The notes: generated by a model from the sequence alone, not told the origin. DNA of 64,000 bases from a bacterium (GCA_016716565.1 JADJWC010000001.1:1240001-1304000); one strand, 5' to 3'. Counted from the first letter of the stretch, positions 8,062 to 18,880 are shown. Numbers and translations: made by a program.

Positions 8062-8874
8062 ATGTACTACGACCCAATAAAGAACATATTTGCTAATACC
8101 ATCCGAAAGTTTCCATTTCTCAGAATAGTTTTCTATAAAACTCTAGATTTAATGTTTCTTCGTTCCTGGTATGTAAGAAGGGAATTGAAGGAGCTTAGAG
8201 GAAAGTTTGGTAATGTAAATATTGATATTTATGATGCAGGTTCGGGCTTCGGGCAATACACATATTTTATGGCAAATAAACTAAAGCCATGCAAAATATT
8301 CTCTGTTGATGTAAAGGAAGACTGGATTAATGATTGCAGAGAATTTTTCAAACAAAAAAAAATTGCCGGCGTTTTCTTTGCTGTTGAGGATTTATTGAAA
8401 ATCACTCATCAAACAAAATTTGATTTAATTGTCTGTGTCGATGTTATGGAGCATATTGCTGACGATACTACAGTTTTTAATAATTTTTTCTCAGCATTAA
8501 AATCCGGAGGCTATCTGTTGATTAATTCTCCCTCAATTTATGGAGGAAGCGATGTTCATGAAGATGAAGAAGAAAGTTTTATTGGTGAACATGCAAGAGA
8601 TGGTTATTCGAAGGAAGATTTAGAAAGCAAGCTTCACCCACTCGGTTTTTCAACTTACAAATGCAGATACACATATGGTTTCTGGGGAGACAAAGCGTGG
8701 CGGCTTGGAATAAAATATCCGATGGTTTTACTCAACATTTCTAAACTGTTTCTTTTAATTTTACCTTTATATTATCTGTTAACATTTCCTTTTACATTAA
8801 TATTGATGAACCTTGATTTTGCGTCAAAGAACAAAATTGGTTCAGGAATAAATTTTATTGCTAAAAAAGAATAA
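8062..8874 (+). CDS. Class I SAM-dependent methyltransferase
   Basis: A 270-residue Methyltransf_11-like protein. The SAM-binding glycine loop is DAGSGFGQYT (residues 57-66), followed by the acidic SVDV at strand 2, VCVDVMEHI as motif post-I and KSGGYLLINSPS as motif III. Hydrophobic segments near the C-terminus suggest membrane association. The substrate is unknown. Its place between the GT2 and YfhO genes suggests modification of a lipid-linked glycan. Confidence 0.8.
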   Translation: MYYDPIKNIFANTIRKFPFLRIVFYKTLDLMFLRSWYVRRELKELRGKFGNVNIDIYDAGSGFGQYTYFMANKLKPCKIFSVDVKEDWINDCREFFKQKKIAGVFFAVEDLLKITHQTKFDLIVCVDVMEHIADDTTVFNNFFSALKSGGYLLINSPSIYGGSDVHEDEEESFIGEHARDGYSKEDLESKLHPLGFSTYKCRYTYGFWGDKAWRLGIKYPMVLLNISKLFLLILPLYYLLTFPFTLILMNLDFASKNKIGSGINFIAKKE

Positions 8875-8888
8875 AACTCTGGATAATT

Positions 8889-11483
8889 ATGTCAACAAAA
8901 AAAATCAGTAAGGTTGTCAAACCAACGAAACAAGAAAAACAAACATTTCTTTCAACATTTAGTCTAAGTAAATACATCCCCGAGAAATATCACGTCCTTC
9001 TATTTGTATTAGTAATACTAGCATTATTCCTGTTTTTCTTTTCACCACTCTACTTCGGAGGGAAGACTTTCCAATCGGGTGATATAATTACTATGGAGAG
9101 CACTCAGCCATATGTAGATAATCACTCAGAAGAAAGTTATACATTGTGGTTTCCATATAGCTTTGGAGGAATTCCAGCCTATGCAATTAGGGTGGATGAG
9201 AAAGCATTCAATCTTGTTTATCAAGCAATTGTCAAAACCAGAGATTTTTTTAAAGACATATTTGTAACTGTGTTTAATGCTAGTGATTATGTACGATGGA
9301 CTTTCTATTTGCTTGCACTTGCATACACAATGTTTATGTTCTTTTATTTGCAGACTAGAAATAGGCTTGCCAGTTTGTTCGTTGGGTTGGCAACATCATT
9401 CAGTACTGGCTTGATTGTATTTTTGTTCATAGGTCATGTTACCAAGTTGACATCAATATGGGTCTTTCCTGTTTTGTTTCTTTTGCTTTTCAATTTCCAA
9501 AAACGAATTAAGTGGCTTGAAGTCTTTCTTCTAATATTTTTTATGGATGTGATGTTTCTTGGATGGCACGTTCAGATAATTTTTTACATCTTTTTTGCTG
9601 TGATGATTTACTTCATTTACTTTTTCTTCCGCTCATTGAAATTGAAAGATACACTTTTACGCATGCAACTTGTAAAATCCGTTTTTGTTTTCGTGTTAGC
9701 AGTTGCTGTTGGTTTGATGATTCAATCGGATAATCTAACACAAGTTTATGAATACACACCTTTTTCTACGAGAGGAACTGAAAGCATCATTGAAAGGGAA
9801 ACCGGACCAACAGCACAATCAGAATCAGATTTCTATCAGTACGCAACGAACTGGTCTTTTTCTCCCGGAGAAATTTTAACATTCATCGTACCATCTTACT
9901 ACGGATTCGGTAAATCAATCTATCAAGGTCCGCTTTCGCAAAATCAGCCGGTTGAGGTAAATACTTATTTTGGACAGATGCCTTTTGTAGATGTTGCAAT
10001 GTATATGGGTGTAATAGTTTTCTTACTTGCACTTTTCTCCATGGTAGTTAACTGGAAAAATCCAATGGTGAGATTTTTCACGATACTTTCAGTTATTGCT
10101 CTTCTTATTTCTTTTGGAAGAACTTTTCCGCTTGTTTATGATTTAATGTTCAATTACTTCCCATTCTTTGATAAGTTCAGGGTCCCTTCAATGATTCTTG
10201 TGCTAGTGCAGTTAAGTTTCCCGATTCTTGCCGGACTTGGATTAGTAAAGATCATTTCTCTGAAAGAAAATCCAGATGAGCGAGTTCGTAAGATTATCCG
10301 AAATACATTTTACGTCCTCGGCGGAATTTTTATTCTGACTTTGTTACTGGGTTCACCGATTAAAGATTGGTTCATTTCAAGAGCAGCTGGCGATCCTGAA
10401 AAAGGTGCAAGACTTCAGGCGATTCACGATTATATGGGAGATATGTTTCTGGCTGATATTCGTTTTGCTTTCTTTTTTGCTTCTGCCACATTCGGACTTG
10501 CGTTTGCCTTCCTGCAGAAAAAGCTTAGCGCTGATTTGATGATTATTGTTCTCACAATATTGGTTGTTGTTGATCTTTTCAGAATTAATTATCGAGGTGA
10601 AACTTTTACTGACAATTCAAGCATTGAACAGCTTTTTAACAAACCAGATTATATACAAGCAATTGAAAACCTTGGTGATAATTCTATTTACAGGGTTCTG
10701 AATTTAAAACAAGACGGATCAATCGGTTCACTAAATCAAAACTCGAATTATCTATCTTACTTTTTGATGTATGATATTTACGGTTACTCCGGTATAAAAC
10801 CTCGTGCAATACAAGATTATTATGATATACTTGGTTCTCCTGCTAATCCAACTTTCTGGAGAATGCTGAATGTTAAATATATTATCTTTGATAAAGAGAT
10901 TAACTCACCCGATCTTCAGCTTGTTTACTCAGGAAATAAATCCTTTGTTTATCTGAATCGAAATGCTTTACCAAGAGCATACTTTGTAAATCAGGTCGCC
11001 AAAAAATCCGGAATAGAAGTTATAAATATGGTAAAGAACACACAGTTCGATCCGGCATTTATAGCATTCACTGATGAAGAAGTAAATGCAATCGAAGCTC
11101 CGGACAGTACTGCTTTTGTTCAAATAGAAAAATTTGAAGATGAATACATCCAGCTTGATGTCTATGCAAGTGGAAATAATTTTTTGTTTCTCGGAGATAC
11201 TTATATGACAGGTGAAACCGACTATAAATTACTAAAAGTACACACCGGCTGGAAAGCTCTTGTCGATGGTAAAGAAACAAAAATTTATAGGGCAAATCAC
11301 GGATTCAGAGGAATTGTTGTCCCGGAAGGAAATCATAAAATAGAATTTACTTATCTGCCTGAGTCTTGGGTGCTATCTAAAAACCTGTCTCTCATTTTTA
11401 GCTCAGTAATTATACTTGGTTTGGTAATTGGGATTGTTATTGATTTCAGGAAAAAATTTCCGGGGAAATCAAAAGTTGAATGA
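8889..11483 (+). CDS. YfhO-family multispanning membrane protein, predicted GT-C glycosyltransferase
   Basis: An 864-residue protein with about a dozen membrane helices in the first 530 residues and a soluble C-terminal domain closed by one more helix. The segment FFDKFRVPSMIL and overall layout fit the YfhO family. In Bacillus, YfhO works with the GT2 enzyme CsbB to add GlcNAc outside the membrane. The GT2 gene upstream here gives the same pairing, which is inference by analogy. The stop overlaps the likely start of the downstream flippase. Confidence 0.82.
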   Translation: MSTKKISKVVKPTKQEKQTFLSTFSLSKYIPEKYHVLLFVLVILALFLFFFSPLYFGGKTFQSGDIITMESTQPYVDNHSEESYTLWFPYSFGGIPAYAIRVDEKAFNLVYQAIVKTRDFFKDIFVTVFNASDYVRWTFYLLALAYTMFMFFYLQTRNRLASLFVGLATSFSTGLIVFLFIGHVTKLTSIWVFPVLFLLLFNFQKRIKWLEVFLLIFFMDVMFLGWHVQIIFYIFFAVMIYFIYFFFRSLKLKDTLLRMQLVKSVFVFVLAVAVGLMIQSDNLTQVYEYTPFSTRGTESIIERETGPTAQSESDFYQYATNWSFSPGEILTFIVPSYYGFGKSIYQGPLSQNQPVEVNTYFGQMPFVDVAMYMGVIVFLLALFSMVVNWKNPMVRFFTILSVIALLISFGRTFPLVYDLMFNYFPFFDKFRVPSMILVLVQLSFPILAGLGLVKIISLKENPDERVRKIIRNTFYVLGGIFILTLLLGSPIKDWFISRAAGDPEKGARLQAIHDYMGDMFLADIRFAFFFASATFGLAFAFLQKKLSADLMIIVLTILVVVDLFRINYRGETFTDNSSIEQLFNKPDYIQAIENLGDNSIYRVLNLKQDGSIGSLNQNSNYLSYFLMYDIYGYSGIKPRAIQDYYDILGSPANPTFWRMLNVKYIIFDKEINSPDLQLVYSGNKSFVYLNRNALPRAYFVNQVAKKSGIEVINMVKNTQFDPAFIAFTDEEVNAIEAPDSTAFVQIEKFEDEYIQLDVYASGNNFLFLGDTYMTGETDYKLLKVHTGWKALVDGKETKIYRANHGFRGIVVPEGNHKIEFTYLPESWVLSKNLSLIFSSVIILGLVIGIVIDFRKKFPGKSKVE

Positions 11484-12825
11484 TACTAAAGGGAAAATAA
11501 AAACAAAGATTGATTTTTCTTCTGAATCATTTAAGAAATATCTGACCAATACTTCCTGGCTCTTCTTCGAGAGAATTTTACGAATGGGCATTTCCTTTGT
11601 GGTGACAATTTTTGTTGTCAGATATCTTGGACCAAAGGATTTTGGATTATATAGTTATGCGATAAGTTTTGCCTGGTTATTTGCTGCGATAAGTACTCTT
11701 GGTCTCGAATCCATTTCAACAAGAGAATTAGTAAAATATCCCAATAAGAGGGACGAAATAATTGGTACAGTCTTCTTTTTAAGATTAGCCGGAAGCGTTG
11801 CCTGCATTATTTTAACGGCAATTGTATTACTGCTCATTGGTGAAAGTACTTCTACAACCATATTAATTTTAATTTTTTCCGGATCGTTTATATTCCAATC
11901 TTTTTCCACAATTGAGTATTACTTCAGAGGAATTGTAAAAGCTAAATATAATGCGTACGCACTATCCGCTTCGGTTATAATTTCATCAGGATTAAAAATT
12001 CTTTTCATTTTTCTGAAAGCTCCGCTCATTTATTTTATTCTTGCTGCTTCACTTGAATATCTGGCTTTAGCAATCGGACTTGTTGCAGTTTATCATTTTA
12101 ATAAATTGTCCATATTCAACTGGAAATATTCAAAGGAAATTGCTTCTTCATTACTAAAAGATTCCTGGCCGTTGGCATTATCAGGAGTTGTTGTGATGAT
12201 TTACATGAGAATTGACCAGGTTATGATCAAGAATATGATGAATGAAGAAGCAGTAGGATATTATTCAGCAGCGGTGAGACTGTGTGAAGCATGGTATTTT
12301 ATTCCTGTTACTTTGTGTAATGCTATTTTCCCGGCAATTGTAAATGCAAAAAACGTCAGTGAAAAATTTTACAATAATCGAATGCAAAAATTATACGATC
12401 TTCTTTCCTGGCTGGCAATCGGGATAGCAGTTCCTGTTACAATATTTTCAGATCAAATTATACAAGTTTTATTTGGAAGTGATTTTGCCTCGGCAGCTCC
12501 TGTGCTAACAATTTACATATGGGCGGGTGTTGCAGTCTTCCTGAATGTTGCAAGCAGTCAATATTTAATAAACGAGAACTTCACAAAGCTTACCTTTTTT
12601 AGAACTTTAATCGGGATGATTGTTAATGTTGTTCTGAATATCATATTAATCCCATTATATGGAATAATAGGTTCTGCAATTGCAACACTCGTATCGTATA
12701 CAATTGTCACTTTTATTCTGGCATTTCACAAAGACTTCAAGTTGCAATTTATAATGATGATGAAATCGATTTTTGGAGTATCCATGATTAGATACTTATC
12801 AGCGAACAAAAACTCTAAAATTTAA
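11476..12825 (+). CDS. Polysaccharide/oligosaccharide flippase (Wzx-like, MOP superfamily)
   Basis: About 449 residues with 12-14 predicted membrane helices and the N-terminal pattern VRYLGPKDFGLYSYAISFAW common to Polysacc_synt flippases. It should move a lipid-linked glycan unit across the inner membrane. No ATG lies near the start. I chose the TTG at 11476, which overlaps the yfhO-like stop by 8 bases. Another TTG at 11428 would add 16 residues. Confidence 0.85.
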   Translation: MNDTKGKIKTKIDFSSESFKKYLTNTSWLFFERILRMGISFVVTIFVVRYLGPKDFGLYSYAISFAWLFAAISTLGLESISTRELVKYPNKRDEIIGTVFFLRLAGSVACIILTAIVLLLIGESTSTTILILIFSGSFIFQSFSTIEYYFRGIVKAKYNAYALSASVIISSGLKILFIFLKAPLIYFILAASLEYLALAIGLVAVYHFNKLSIFNWKYSKEIASSLLKDSWPLALSGVVVMIYMRIDQVMIKNMMNEEAVGYYSAAVRLCEAWYFIPVTLCNAIFPAIVNAKNVSEKFYNNRMQKLYDLLSWLAIGIAVPVTIFSDQIIQVLFGSDFASAAPVLTIYIWAGVAVFLNVASSQYLINENFTKLTFFRTLIGMIVNVVLNIILIPLYGIIGSAIATLVSYTIVTFILAFHKDFKLQFIMMMKSIFGVSMIRYLSANKNSKI

Positions 12826-12920
12826 ATTAATATTATTAGTCATCTGTTGACTTTAGCAATTATTCTCATTATTTTATTTATTAGTTAGATTATTCATTTA
12901 CTTTATAAATGGGGTACAAA

Positions 12921-15671
12921 ATGAAATCTCTGATTTTTAGCCTCTCTTTTCTTTCAATCCTTCTGACAACATCCTTAAATGCACAATGGTATCAACAGTA
13001 TAGCGGCGTGAACACAAATTTATACTCGTTCTTTTCCATAGATGGAACAACAGCCTGGGCGACTGGTGCAAATGGTGTAATTCTCAAAACAACAAACAAG
13101 GGCGCCAGTTGGATTCCTAAGCCGAGTGGCACAACTTATTCAATAAGCTTTGTCCATTTCTTTAATCAGAACGAGGGTATTGTTGCAGGCTCCGGGGGAA
13201 CAATCAAAAAATCATACGATGGAGGCAACACCTGGCAATCAGTTTATGGAGGCACATACAACCGTTTACAAGAGGGATGTTTTGTAAATGATTCAGTTGG
13301 ATATCTCTGTGGTGATGCTGGTATCTTATTAAAAACAACCAATAGAGGCAATACTTGGACAGCGTCTGTTATTGGACCCTCAAATTTTGCTTTCATTTAT
13401 TTTGTAAATGAAACTACAGGATTTGCAACCACAGAATATACCGGACAAATCTGGAAAACTACTGATGCTGGAATCACGTGGAATTTAAAGCAAGTTATCG
13501 GCAGTTACAGCATATGGCAGGTTCATTTTGTCGATGAATACAATGGTTGGGTTGTTGGGGAATTTGGTACAATAGCTCATACAACAAATGGAGGAGAAAC
13601 TTGGAACTTACAATATTCAGGAACAGGGGTGAATCTGCGCTCAGTTTTTTTCCACACTCCGGATATTGGATGGGTTATAGGTAAGGATGAAAAGCGATTA
13701 AGAACATTAAATGGAGGTAATAACTGGACCCATGATCACACAGGGTACATTTATGAATATTTGTATATCTATTTCTATGATAATCTAATCGGATGGATAA
13801 TAGGAACGGATGGAGTCATTTTATATACTGATAACGGAGGTTTACCAGGAGTACAAAATTTTTATGAAAAAACTTTCGGGGGGTACAACTCTGAACGAGG
13901 AATTGTAATGGATAAAACCAACGATGGTGGAATTATAATTGGAGGATCAACTGAAAGTTTTAATGCAAGTCAGGATATGTATGTGATAAAATTAGATTCT
14001 TTGGCGTTCATCGAATGGTCAAAAGTTTACAACTCACCTGGCATGATTGACCGTATACATGGAATTAAACAAATACCTGCTGGTGGATATTATTTGTCCG
14101 GTTATATTGAAGGTGGGTACGGATTCCTTGATCAAATCATGATGAAAATAGATGCTAGTGGAAATATTATTTGGGCTAAAAATTTTGGCGGTCAAGAAGC
14201 TGACGAATTAAGGCAATTATCTATAACATCTGATGGTGGTATGGTCGCTGCTGGATACAATGCATCTTTTGGTGTGGGAGCAAAAGAAGTACAAGTTCTA
14301 AAGCTTTCCAGTAATGGAAATATTGAATGGGCTAAAACTTACGGAACACCTTATGAAGATTTTAATTTATCAATAATAGTTTCTTCTGATGGGAATTTTG
14401 TGTTAGCCGGAGCTGTTGATATAACTGGCAGTTATGGTATAAGACCCACTTTAATTAAGATGGATCCATTAGGCAACATTATCTGGGCAAAATATTATTC
14501 AGGTTATAATGAGGATTGGGGTCGCGACCTAGTTGAAACACCTGATGGTGGATATCTAATTGTTGGAATTACAACTTCATTCAGTGTAGGTTTTTCAAAT
14601 GACATCTATTTAATAAAAACTGATTCAATGGGAAATGTTCTATGGGCAAAATCATACGGTGGACCAGGTGAGGATATTGCTTACGGTGCCGAGTTAACTC
14701 ATGATGGGAAATATATAATAGTAGGTCACACCACCAGTTCGGGATTTGGTGGGTATGATGGATTACTAATGAAAGTTGACTCCGACGGTAATCTGGAATG
14801 GTTTCGCACCTATGGTGGTTATTCTACTGACTATTTGAATGATGTACTCGAAACCCAGGATTATGGCTTTTTGGCTTTAGGGAAAAGAGCTTCGAACACT
14901 TTGGGAAACGACGATATTTACCTGATTAAGACAGATGAAAATGGTTACTCAAATTGTGCTTTTGGAAATTATTCACCAAATGTAATTACAATCTCAAATC
15001 TTCAAGCTAATAATTTAACACTGGCGACTTTGAGTTATGTCTCCGCTGCAAATTCAAATCTAATAACTTTGAATCCAAATACAGGAGAGAATAATTCCTG
15101 TGCGATAATACCAGTTGAACTTAAATCTTTTAACTATGAATTGGAGAGTAATGATGTATTATTGAAGTGGTCAACTGCTTCCGAACTCAATAACCTTGGT
15201 TTTGAAATTCAAAAAAGTTATGACGGTAACGAATTTATTTCAATTGGATTCATCGATGGAAGTGGGACAACATCTGAACCAAAAGAATATATTTTCAGAG
15301 ATAAAAATTTGGAACAAGGAATGTATGCATACAGGTTGATACAAACAGATTATGATGGATCGCAAAGAAATATTGGAGAAATTGAAGTGTTTGTGAATGA
15401 AGTACCCAGCACTCTTAATTTAGAACAAAATTTTCCCAATCCCTTCAATCCTTCCACAACAATAAAATTTTCAATTCCGGAACAGAGTCATATAAAATTA
15501 AAAGTTTATGATTTGCTAGGAAGAGTTGTTAGTACACTGGTCGATGAAATATTGGATGCGGGTTTTTACCAAAAAGTATTTGATGCTTCAAACCTCGGAA
15601 GCGGCATCTATTTCTATTCGTTAAGTACAGATAAGAATACAATTACAAAAAAGATGCTGCTGCTGAAATAG
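12921..15671 (+). CDS. Secreted beta-propeller protein with T9SS C-terminal sorting domain
   Basis: A 916-residue exported protein. The signal peptide is MKSLIFSLSFLSILLTTSLNA. Residues up to about 310 hold YCF48/BNR-like repeats (KTTNKGASW, TTNGGETW). From about 320 to 685 is a second repeat series with a DGG...G motif and NIIWAK/ENGNIEWAK-like strands. The C-terminus has a T9SS type A sorting domain (NFPNPFNPSTTIKFS, KVYDLLG, GSGIYFY). ATG 12921 is preferred over 12909 because it leads directly into the signal peptide. The role is unknown; it lies between two flippase genes. Confidence 0.88.
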   Translation: MKSLIFSLSFLSILLTTSLNAQWYQQYSGVNTNLYSFFSIDGTTAWATGANGVILKTTNKGASWIPKPSGTTYSISFVHFFNQNEGIVAGSGGTIKKSYDGGNTWQSVYGGTYNRLQEGCFVNDSVGYLCGDAGILLKTTNRGNTWTASVIGPSNFAFIYFVNETTGFATTEYTGQIWKTTDAGITWNLKQVIGSYSIWQVHFVDEYNGWVVGEFGTIAHTTNGGETWNLQYSGTGVNLRSVFFHTPDIGWVIGKDEKRLRTLNGGNNWTHDHTGYIYEYLYIYFYDNLIGWIIGTDGVILYTDNGGLPGVQNFYEKTFGGYNSERGIVMDKTNDGGIIIGGSTESFNASQDMYVIKLDSLAFIEWSKVYNSPGMIDRIHGIKQIPAGGYYLSGYIEGGYGFLDQIMMKIDASGNIIWAKNFGGQEADELRQLSITSDGGMVAAGYNASFGVGAKEVQVLKLSSNGNIEWAKTYGTPYEDFNLSIIVSSDGNFVLAGAVDITGSYGIRPTLIKMDPLGNIIWAKYYSGYNEDWGRDLVETPDGGYLIVGITTSFSVGFSNDIYLIKTDSMGNVLWAKSYGGPGEDIAYGAELTHDGKYIIVGHTTSSGFGGYDGLLMKVDSDGNLEWFRTYGGYSTDYLNDVLETQDYGFLALGKRASNTLGNDDIYLIKTDENGYSNCAFGNYSPNVITISNLQANNLTLATLSYVSAANSNLITLNPNTGENNSCAIIPVELKSFNYELESNDVLLKWSTASELNNLGFEIQKSYDGNEFISIGFIDGSGTTSEPKEYIFRDKNLEQGMYAYRLIQTDYDGSQRNIGEIEVFVNEVPSTLNLEQNFPNPFNPSTTIKFSIPEQSHIKLKVYDLLGRVVSTLVDEILDAGFYQKVFDASNLGSGIYFYSLSTDKNTITKKMLLLK

Positions 15672-15690
15672 AAGTAATACGACTTGCAAT

Positions 15691-15733
15691 AAAACCCTGT
15701 ATTTAAAATTAATATGTTTGAATACAGGGTTTT
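15691..15733 (+). terminator. Intrinsic terminator after the T9SS gene
   Basis: AAAACCCTGTATT (15691-15703) and AATACAGGGTTTT (15721-15733) form a perfect 13-base-pair stem with a 17-base loop. It lies 20 bases after the stop codon. Confidence 0.8.
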
Positions 15734-15888
15734 CTATGTACATTAAAGAATGCTTTTAGTTAAATAAATTATATTTACACAGTGGAAAAAGTTATTTCAT
15801 GAATGAACTCTATAGGCTTATATTCTTAGCTTTTATCTCACAAATTCAATTCTATAAAAAAGATTCAGAGGATTGTTAAAATTATCAA

Positions 15889-17409
15889 ATGCTATCTAAT
15901 CTAAAACATCTTGTAAAGCACTCACTGATTTATAGTATAAGCAATGTAGCAATAAAAGCTTCCGGCGTTATTTTGCTTCCTCTTTATACGCATTACTTTT
16001 CTGTACAAGAATATGGCAAACTAGGCTTAATCCTGGTTATCATCGTGTTATTTTCTCAATCGCTGGTCTTAGGTCAAGGAGTATCTATAATCCGTTATAA
16101 TAATTCGTCAGAGTTCAAGTCAAAAAGAAAATCTATTCTTTTTACTTTAACTGTACTGATTTTTTTTACCGTCGTAGTGTTCATTTTAATTTCTGAATCT
16201 TTTCTTACACAAATAGCAAGTTGGTTTGGGGAAGTAAACGAATACAAGGATTATTTGAAAATAGCTATTTACATTATAGCTTTTACGACAGTTAATAACT
16301 TATTTCTTAGTAAAGTCAGAGCAGATGATGATTCATTACTTTATACTGTCTCATCGATATTAAAAGTTATTCTGATGGTGGTTATAAGTCTTTATCTTAT
16401 TATTGAAAGGAGCTTTGGAATTGATGGTGCATTATATGCACAGCTTGTAGGTGAAGCTCTGCAAACTTTGGTGATACTTCCTAAAATAGTTAAACAAATG
16501 CAATTAAAGTTTGAATATACTATCATTGGTCAATCATTAAAGTTTGGACTTCCATTAATATTCAGTGCTATGGCAATAAATTTGTTAAACGGGAGTGACA
16601 GATTTATTTTAAAATTTTTAGCAGGTGAAACTGAATTAGGATTATATGAACTTGGATATCGGGTTGCCGGCGTAGTCAACATGTTTATAATTATGCCATT
16701 TGGATTGACCTTAATGCCGCTTGCATATAAACTTTATAAGCAAGAGGGAGACAAAGATTATTATAGAAAGCTTAAAACTTATGTATCCTTTGTACTAGTT
16801 TGGGGAGGTTTTGCTCTATCTTTATTCGGAAAAGAAATTGTTGAGATATTTGCTCAACAGGAATCTTATTATCCCGCAGCTTCAGTAGTTTCTCTAATAG
16901 TTTTGGCTTACGTGATCTATGGAATTAGCATGATCTCTTCACTCGGAATGTATCTCACTGGAAATAATTATTACGTAGCGTATATAACTATATTTTGTGC
17001 AGGTTTGAACATAGGATTGAATTTTTGGTTGATTCCTTTATATGGGATGATGGGGGCCGCAATTAATACTGTTATTGCTTTTGCAACTCTTGATATTCTT
17101 TCGACTGTTGCATCCAACAGATACTATAAAATTGAGTATGAACATGGAAAGGTTATAAAACTTTTTTTAATTGGAATATTAATATTCCTTATTGGTGACT
17201 ATTTTAATAACTTTTCAATAATATTAAGAATCTTTTTGAAGCTCATTCTGATTGCATCATTTCCTTTCATAATTATAGTATCAGGTTACTTCAGTAAAAA
17301 GGAAATAAAGGCAATCTTTGGAGCAATAAAGAAATGGTCGAATCCAATTAAATGGAAAGTTAACCTAAAGTTCGAAGAATCTTTGAAGAAAAAGTCAGAT
17401 GACTCTTAA
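15889..17409 (+). CDS. Oligosaccharide flippase family protein
   Basis: A 506-residue membrane protein with 12-14 helices, starting with SLIYSISNVAIKASGVILLP and including HYFSVQEYGKLG, typical of Wzx/RfbX-type transporters. It is the second flippase in this cluster and differs clearly from the one at 11476. That suggests two different glycan units or an O-antigen plus another polymer. A 217-base gap with a terminator separates it from the previous gene, so it probably has its own promoter. Confidence 0.85.
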   Translation: MLSNLKHLVKHSLIYSISNVAIKASGVILLPLYTHYFSVQEYGKLGLILVIIVLFSQSLVLGQGVSIIRYNNSSEFKSKRKSILFTLTVLIFFTVVVFILISESFLTQIASWFGEVNEYKDYLKIAIYIIAFTTVNNLFLSKVRADDDSLLYTVSSILKVILMVVISLYLIIERSFGIDGALYAQLVGEALQTLVILPKIVKQMQLKFEYTIIGQSLKFGLPLIFSAMAINLLNGSDRFILKFLAGETELGLYELGYRVAGVVNMFIIMPFGLTLMPLAYKLYKQEGDKDYYRKLKTYVSFVLVWGGFALSLFGKEIVEIFAQQESYYPAASVVSLIVLAYVIYGISMISSLGMYLTGNNYYVAYITIFCAGLNIGLNFWLIPLYGMMGAAINTVIAFATLDILSTVASNRYYKIEYEHGKVIKLFLIGILIFLIGDYFNNFSIILRIFLKLILIASFPFIIIVSGYFSKKEIKAIFGAIKKWSNPIKWKVNLKFEESLKKKSDDS

Positions 17410-17440
17410 CTGTATTGTAAATAGTAAATTCTGGTAGACA

Positions 17441-18880
17441 TTGCAAAAAGTGTATCTAAAGTTAGATGAAATTAAAAAAAACATCGGATTAAATATTGAT
17501 CCTATGGGATTCCTCTTTAATTATGACAACAGAATTTTCAGAGCAATTAATAACGAAGAAAAGGATGGTGTACTTTATTTATTTAATTCAGGTGCAATTG
17601 ATGAACTCAATAGGGCAAACCTGATTCCTCATACAAAAATCTCCGAAGTTCAGCTTGAAGGATTTGATCTTGTCTTAGAGCATGAAAAAATAGATGTTGT
17701 AATTTATCCCACCGAATGGTCATTCAATATGCTTAAGGATGCTGCACTTTTGGTTATTGAAATAAATAAAATATTGAGCAAATATAATTTTGAGACGCGG
17801 GATACACATGGTTACAATGTAATGTTTCATCATTCAAAGCCGAAATATGTCGATATAGGAAGCTTCGGAAAGAAGACAACCAAAAAATACTGGGCTGGTA
17901 AAGATAATTTCAGAGAGTTCTATTTCTATTCTTTGTATATGTGGTCAAAGGGGAATTCAGTTCTAACAAAGCAGTTATTGATAAATGATGGCAAATATCA
18001 TAACACAAAAGATTATGAATTTTTTATTTACAGATATGCAGTAGCAAGATTGCTGCCTCAAAAATTTTTAGAAAGACTGTTCTATTACCTGAGGTTGCTA
18101 AGAAATTTACAAAAGTTCAAAGTCAATGAAATACTTATCGTCAAAAAAGAGAAACAAAAAAGAAAATTGTTGAAAATTTTGATGAACTTATCCAAAGCCG
18201 GTATAATACCAAACAACAATACAAATTTTGAAAAACTAGAAAGGCGTATTAAGAGATTTAATCATCCAGCTTTATCAACCGAATGGGGGGAATATCATTC
18301 AAATCTGTCCGAACAAGAAATCTTTGAAGAGGGGAGCAGATTTCAACTAATTATTGAAAGAGTTAAGAAATTAAATATAGAAAGTGTCTTAGAAATTGCA
18401 GGCAATCAGGGGCTATTGGCCGAAGAGTTAAGCAACACTGTCACAACAGTAACCTGCTCTGATATTGACGAAAGAGCAGTTGATTTTATGTACCTTCGTG
18501 CAAAAAATCGAGCAGCAAATATCTATCCAGTAATTCTTGATTTTCTTAGTCCAGTTTATCAAAACTTATACTATGCTGAGACAAATTCTGTTTTCAAAAG
18601 ATATAAAGCAGACGTTGTATTAGCATTGGCTTTAACTCATCACTTAATCCTTACCCGAAAAACACCAATTGATAGTATTTTTGAAGCCCTGGCAATGTAT
18701 ACCAACAAATATTTATTTGTAGAATTTATGCCGCTTGGACTGAGGAGAGGAAAGGTTCCCGATTGGTATACTATAGACTGGTTCAGAGAACATTTTGTAA
18801 AATATTTCGAATCGATTGAAGAATTAACAACAGAAAAAGATGGGAGTAGAATATTATTTATAGGTAAAAAAAGACTGTGA
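17441..18880 (+). CDS. Two-domain SAM-dependent methyltransferase (NoeA-like)
   Basis: A 479-residue protein. The C-terminal 180 residues contain a SAM fold: VLEIAGNQGLLAEEL, then TCSDIDERAV, then LALALTHHLIL. The N-terminal 250 residues are a conserved-looking region with GFLFNYDNRIFRAI and KPKYVDIGSFG. I cannot assign that half to a catalytic fold. The arrangement recalls the nodulation protein NoeA and relatives in glycan clusters, from memory and untested. The start is TTG. It is followed at 37 bases by two FkbM-type genes. Confidence 0.68.
   Translation: MQKVYLKLDEIKKNIGLNIDPMGFLFNYDNRIFRAINNEEKDGVLYLFNSGAIDELNRANLIPHTKISEVQLEGFDLVLEHEKIDVVIYPTEWSFNMLKDAALLVIEINKILSKYNFETRDTHGYNVMFHHSKPKYVDIGSFGKKTTKKYWAGKDNFREFYFYSLYMWSKGNSVLTKQLLINDGKYHNTKDYEFFIYRYAVARLLPQKFLERLFYYLRLLRNLQKFKVNEILIVKKEKQKRKLLKILMNLSKAGIIPNNNTNFEKLERRIKRFNHPALSTEWGEYHSNLSEQEIFEEGSRFQLIIERVKKLNIESVLEIAGNQGLLAEELSNTVTTVTCSDIDERAVDFMYLRAKNRAANIYPVILDFLSPVYQNLYYAETNSVFKRYKADVVLALALTHHLILTRKTPIDSIFEALAMYTNKYLFVEFMPLGLRRGKVPDWYTIDWFREHFVKYFESIEELTTEKDGSRILFIGKKRL

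Noticed and set aside
11428..11475. Longer flippase start at TTG 11428
   Set aside because: It would overlap the YfhO coding region by 56 bases and add 16 residues unlike flippase N-termini. Not fully excluded.
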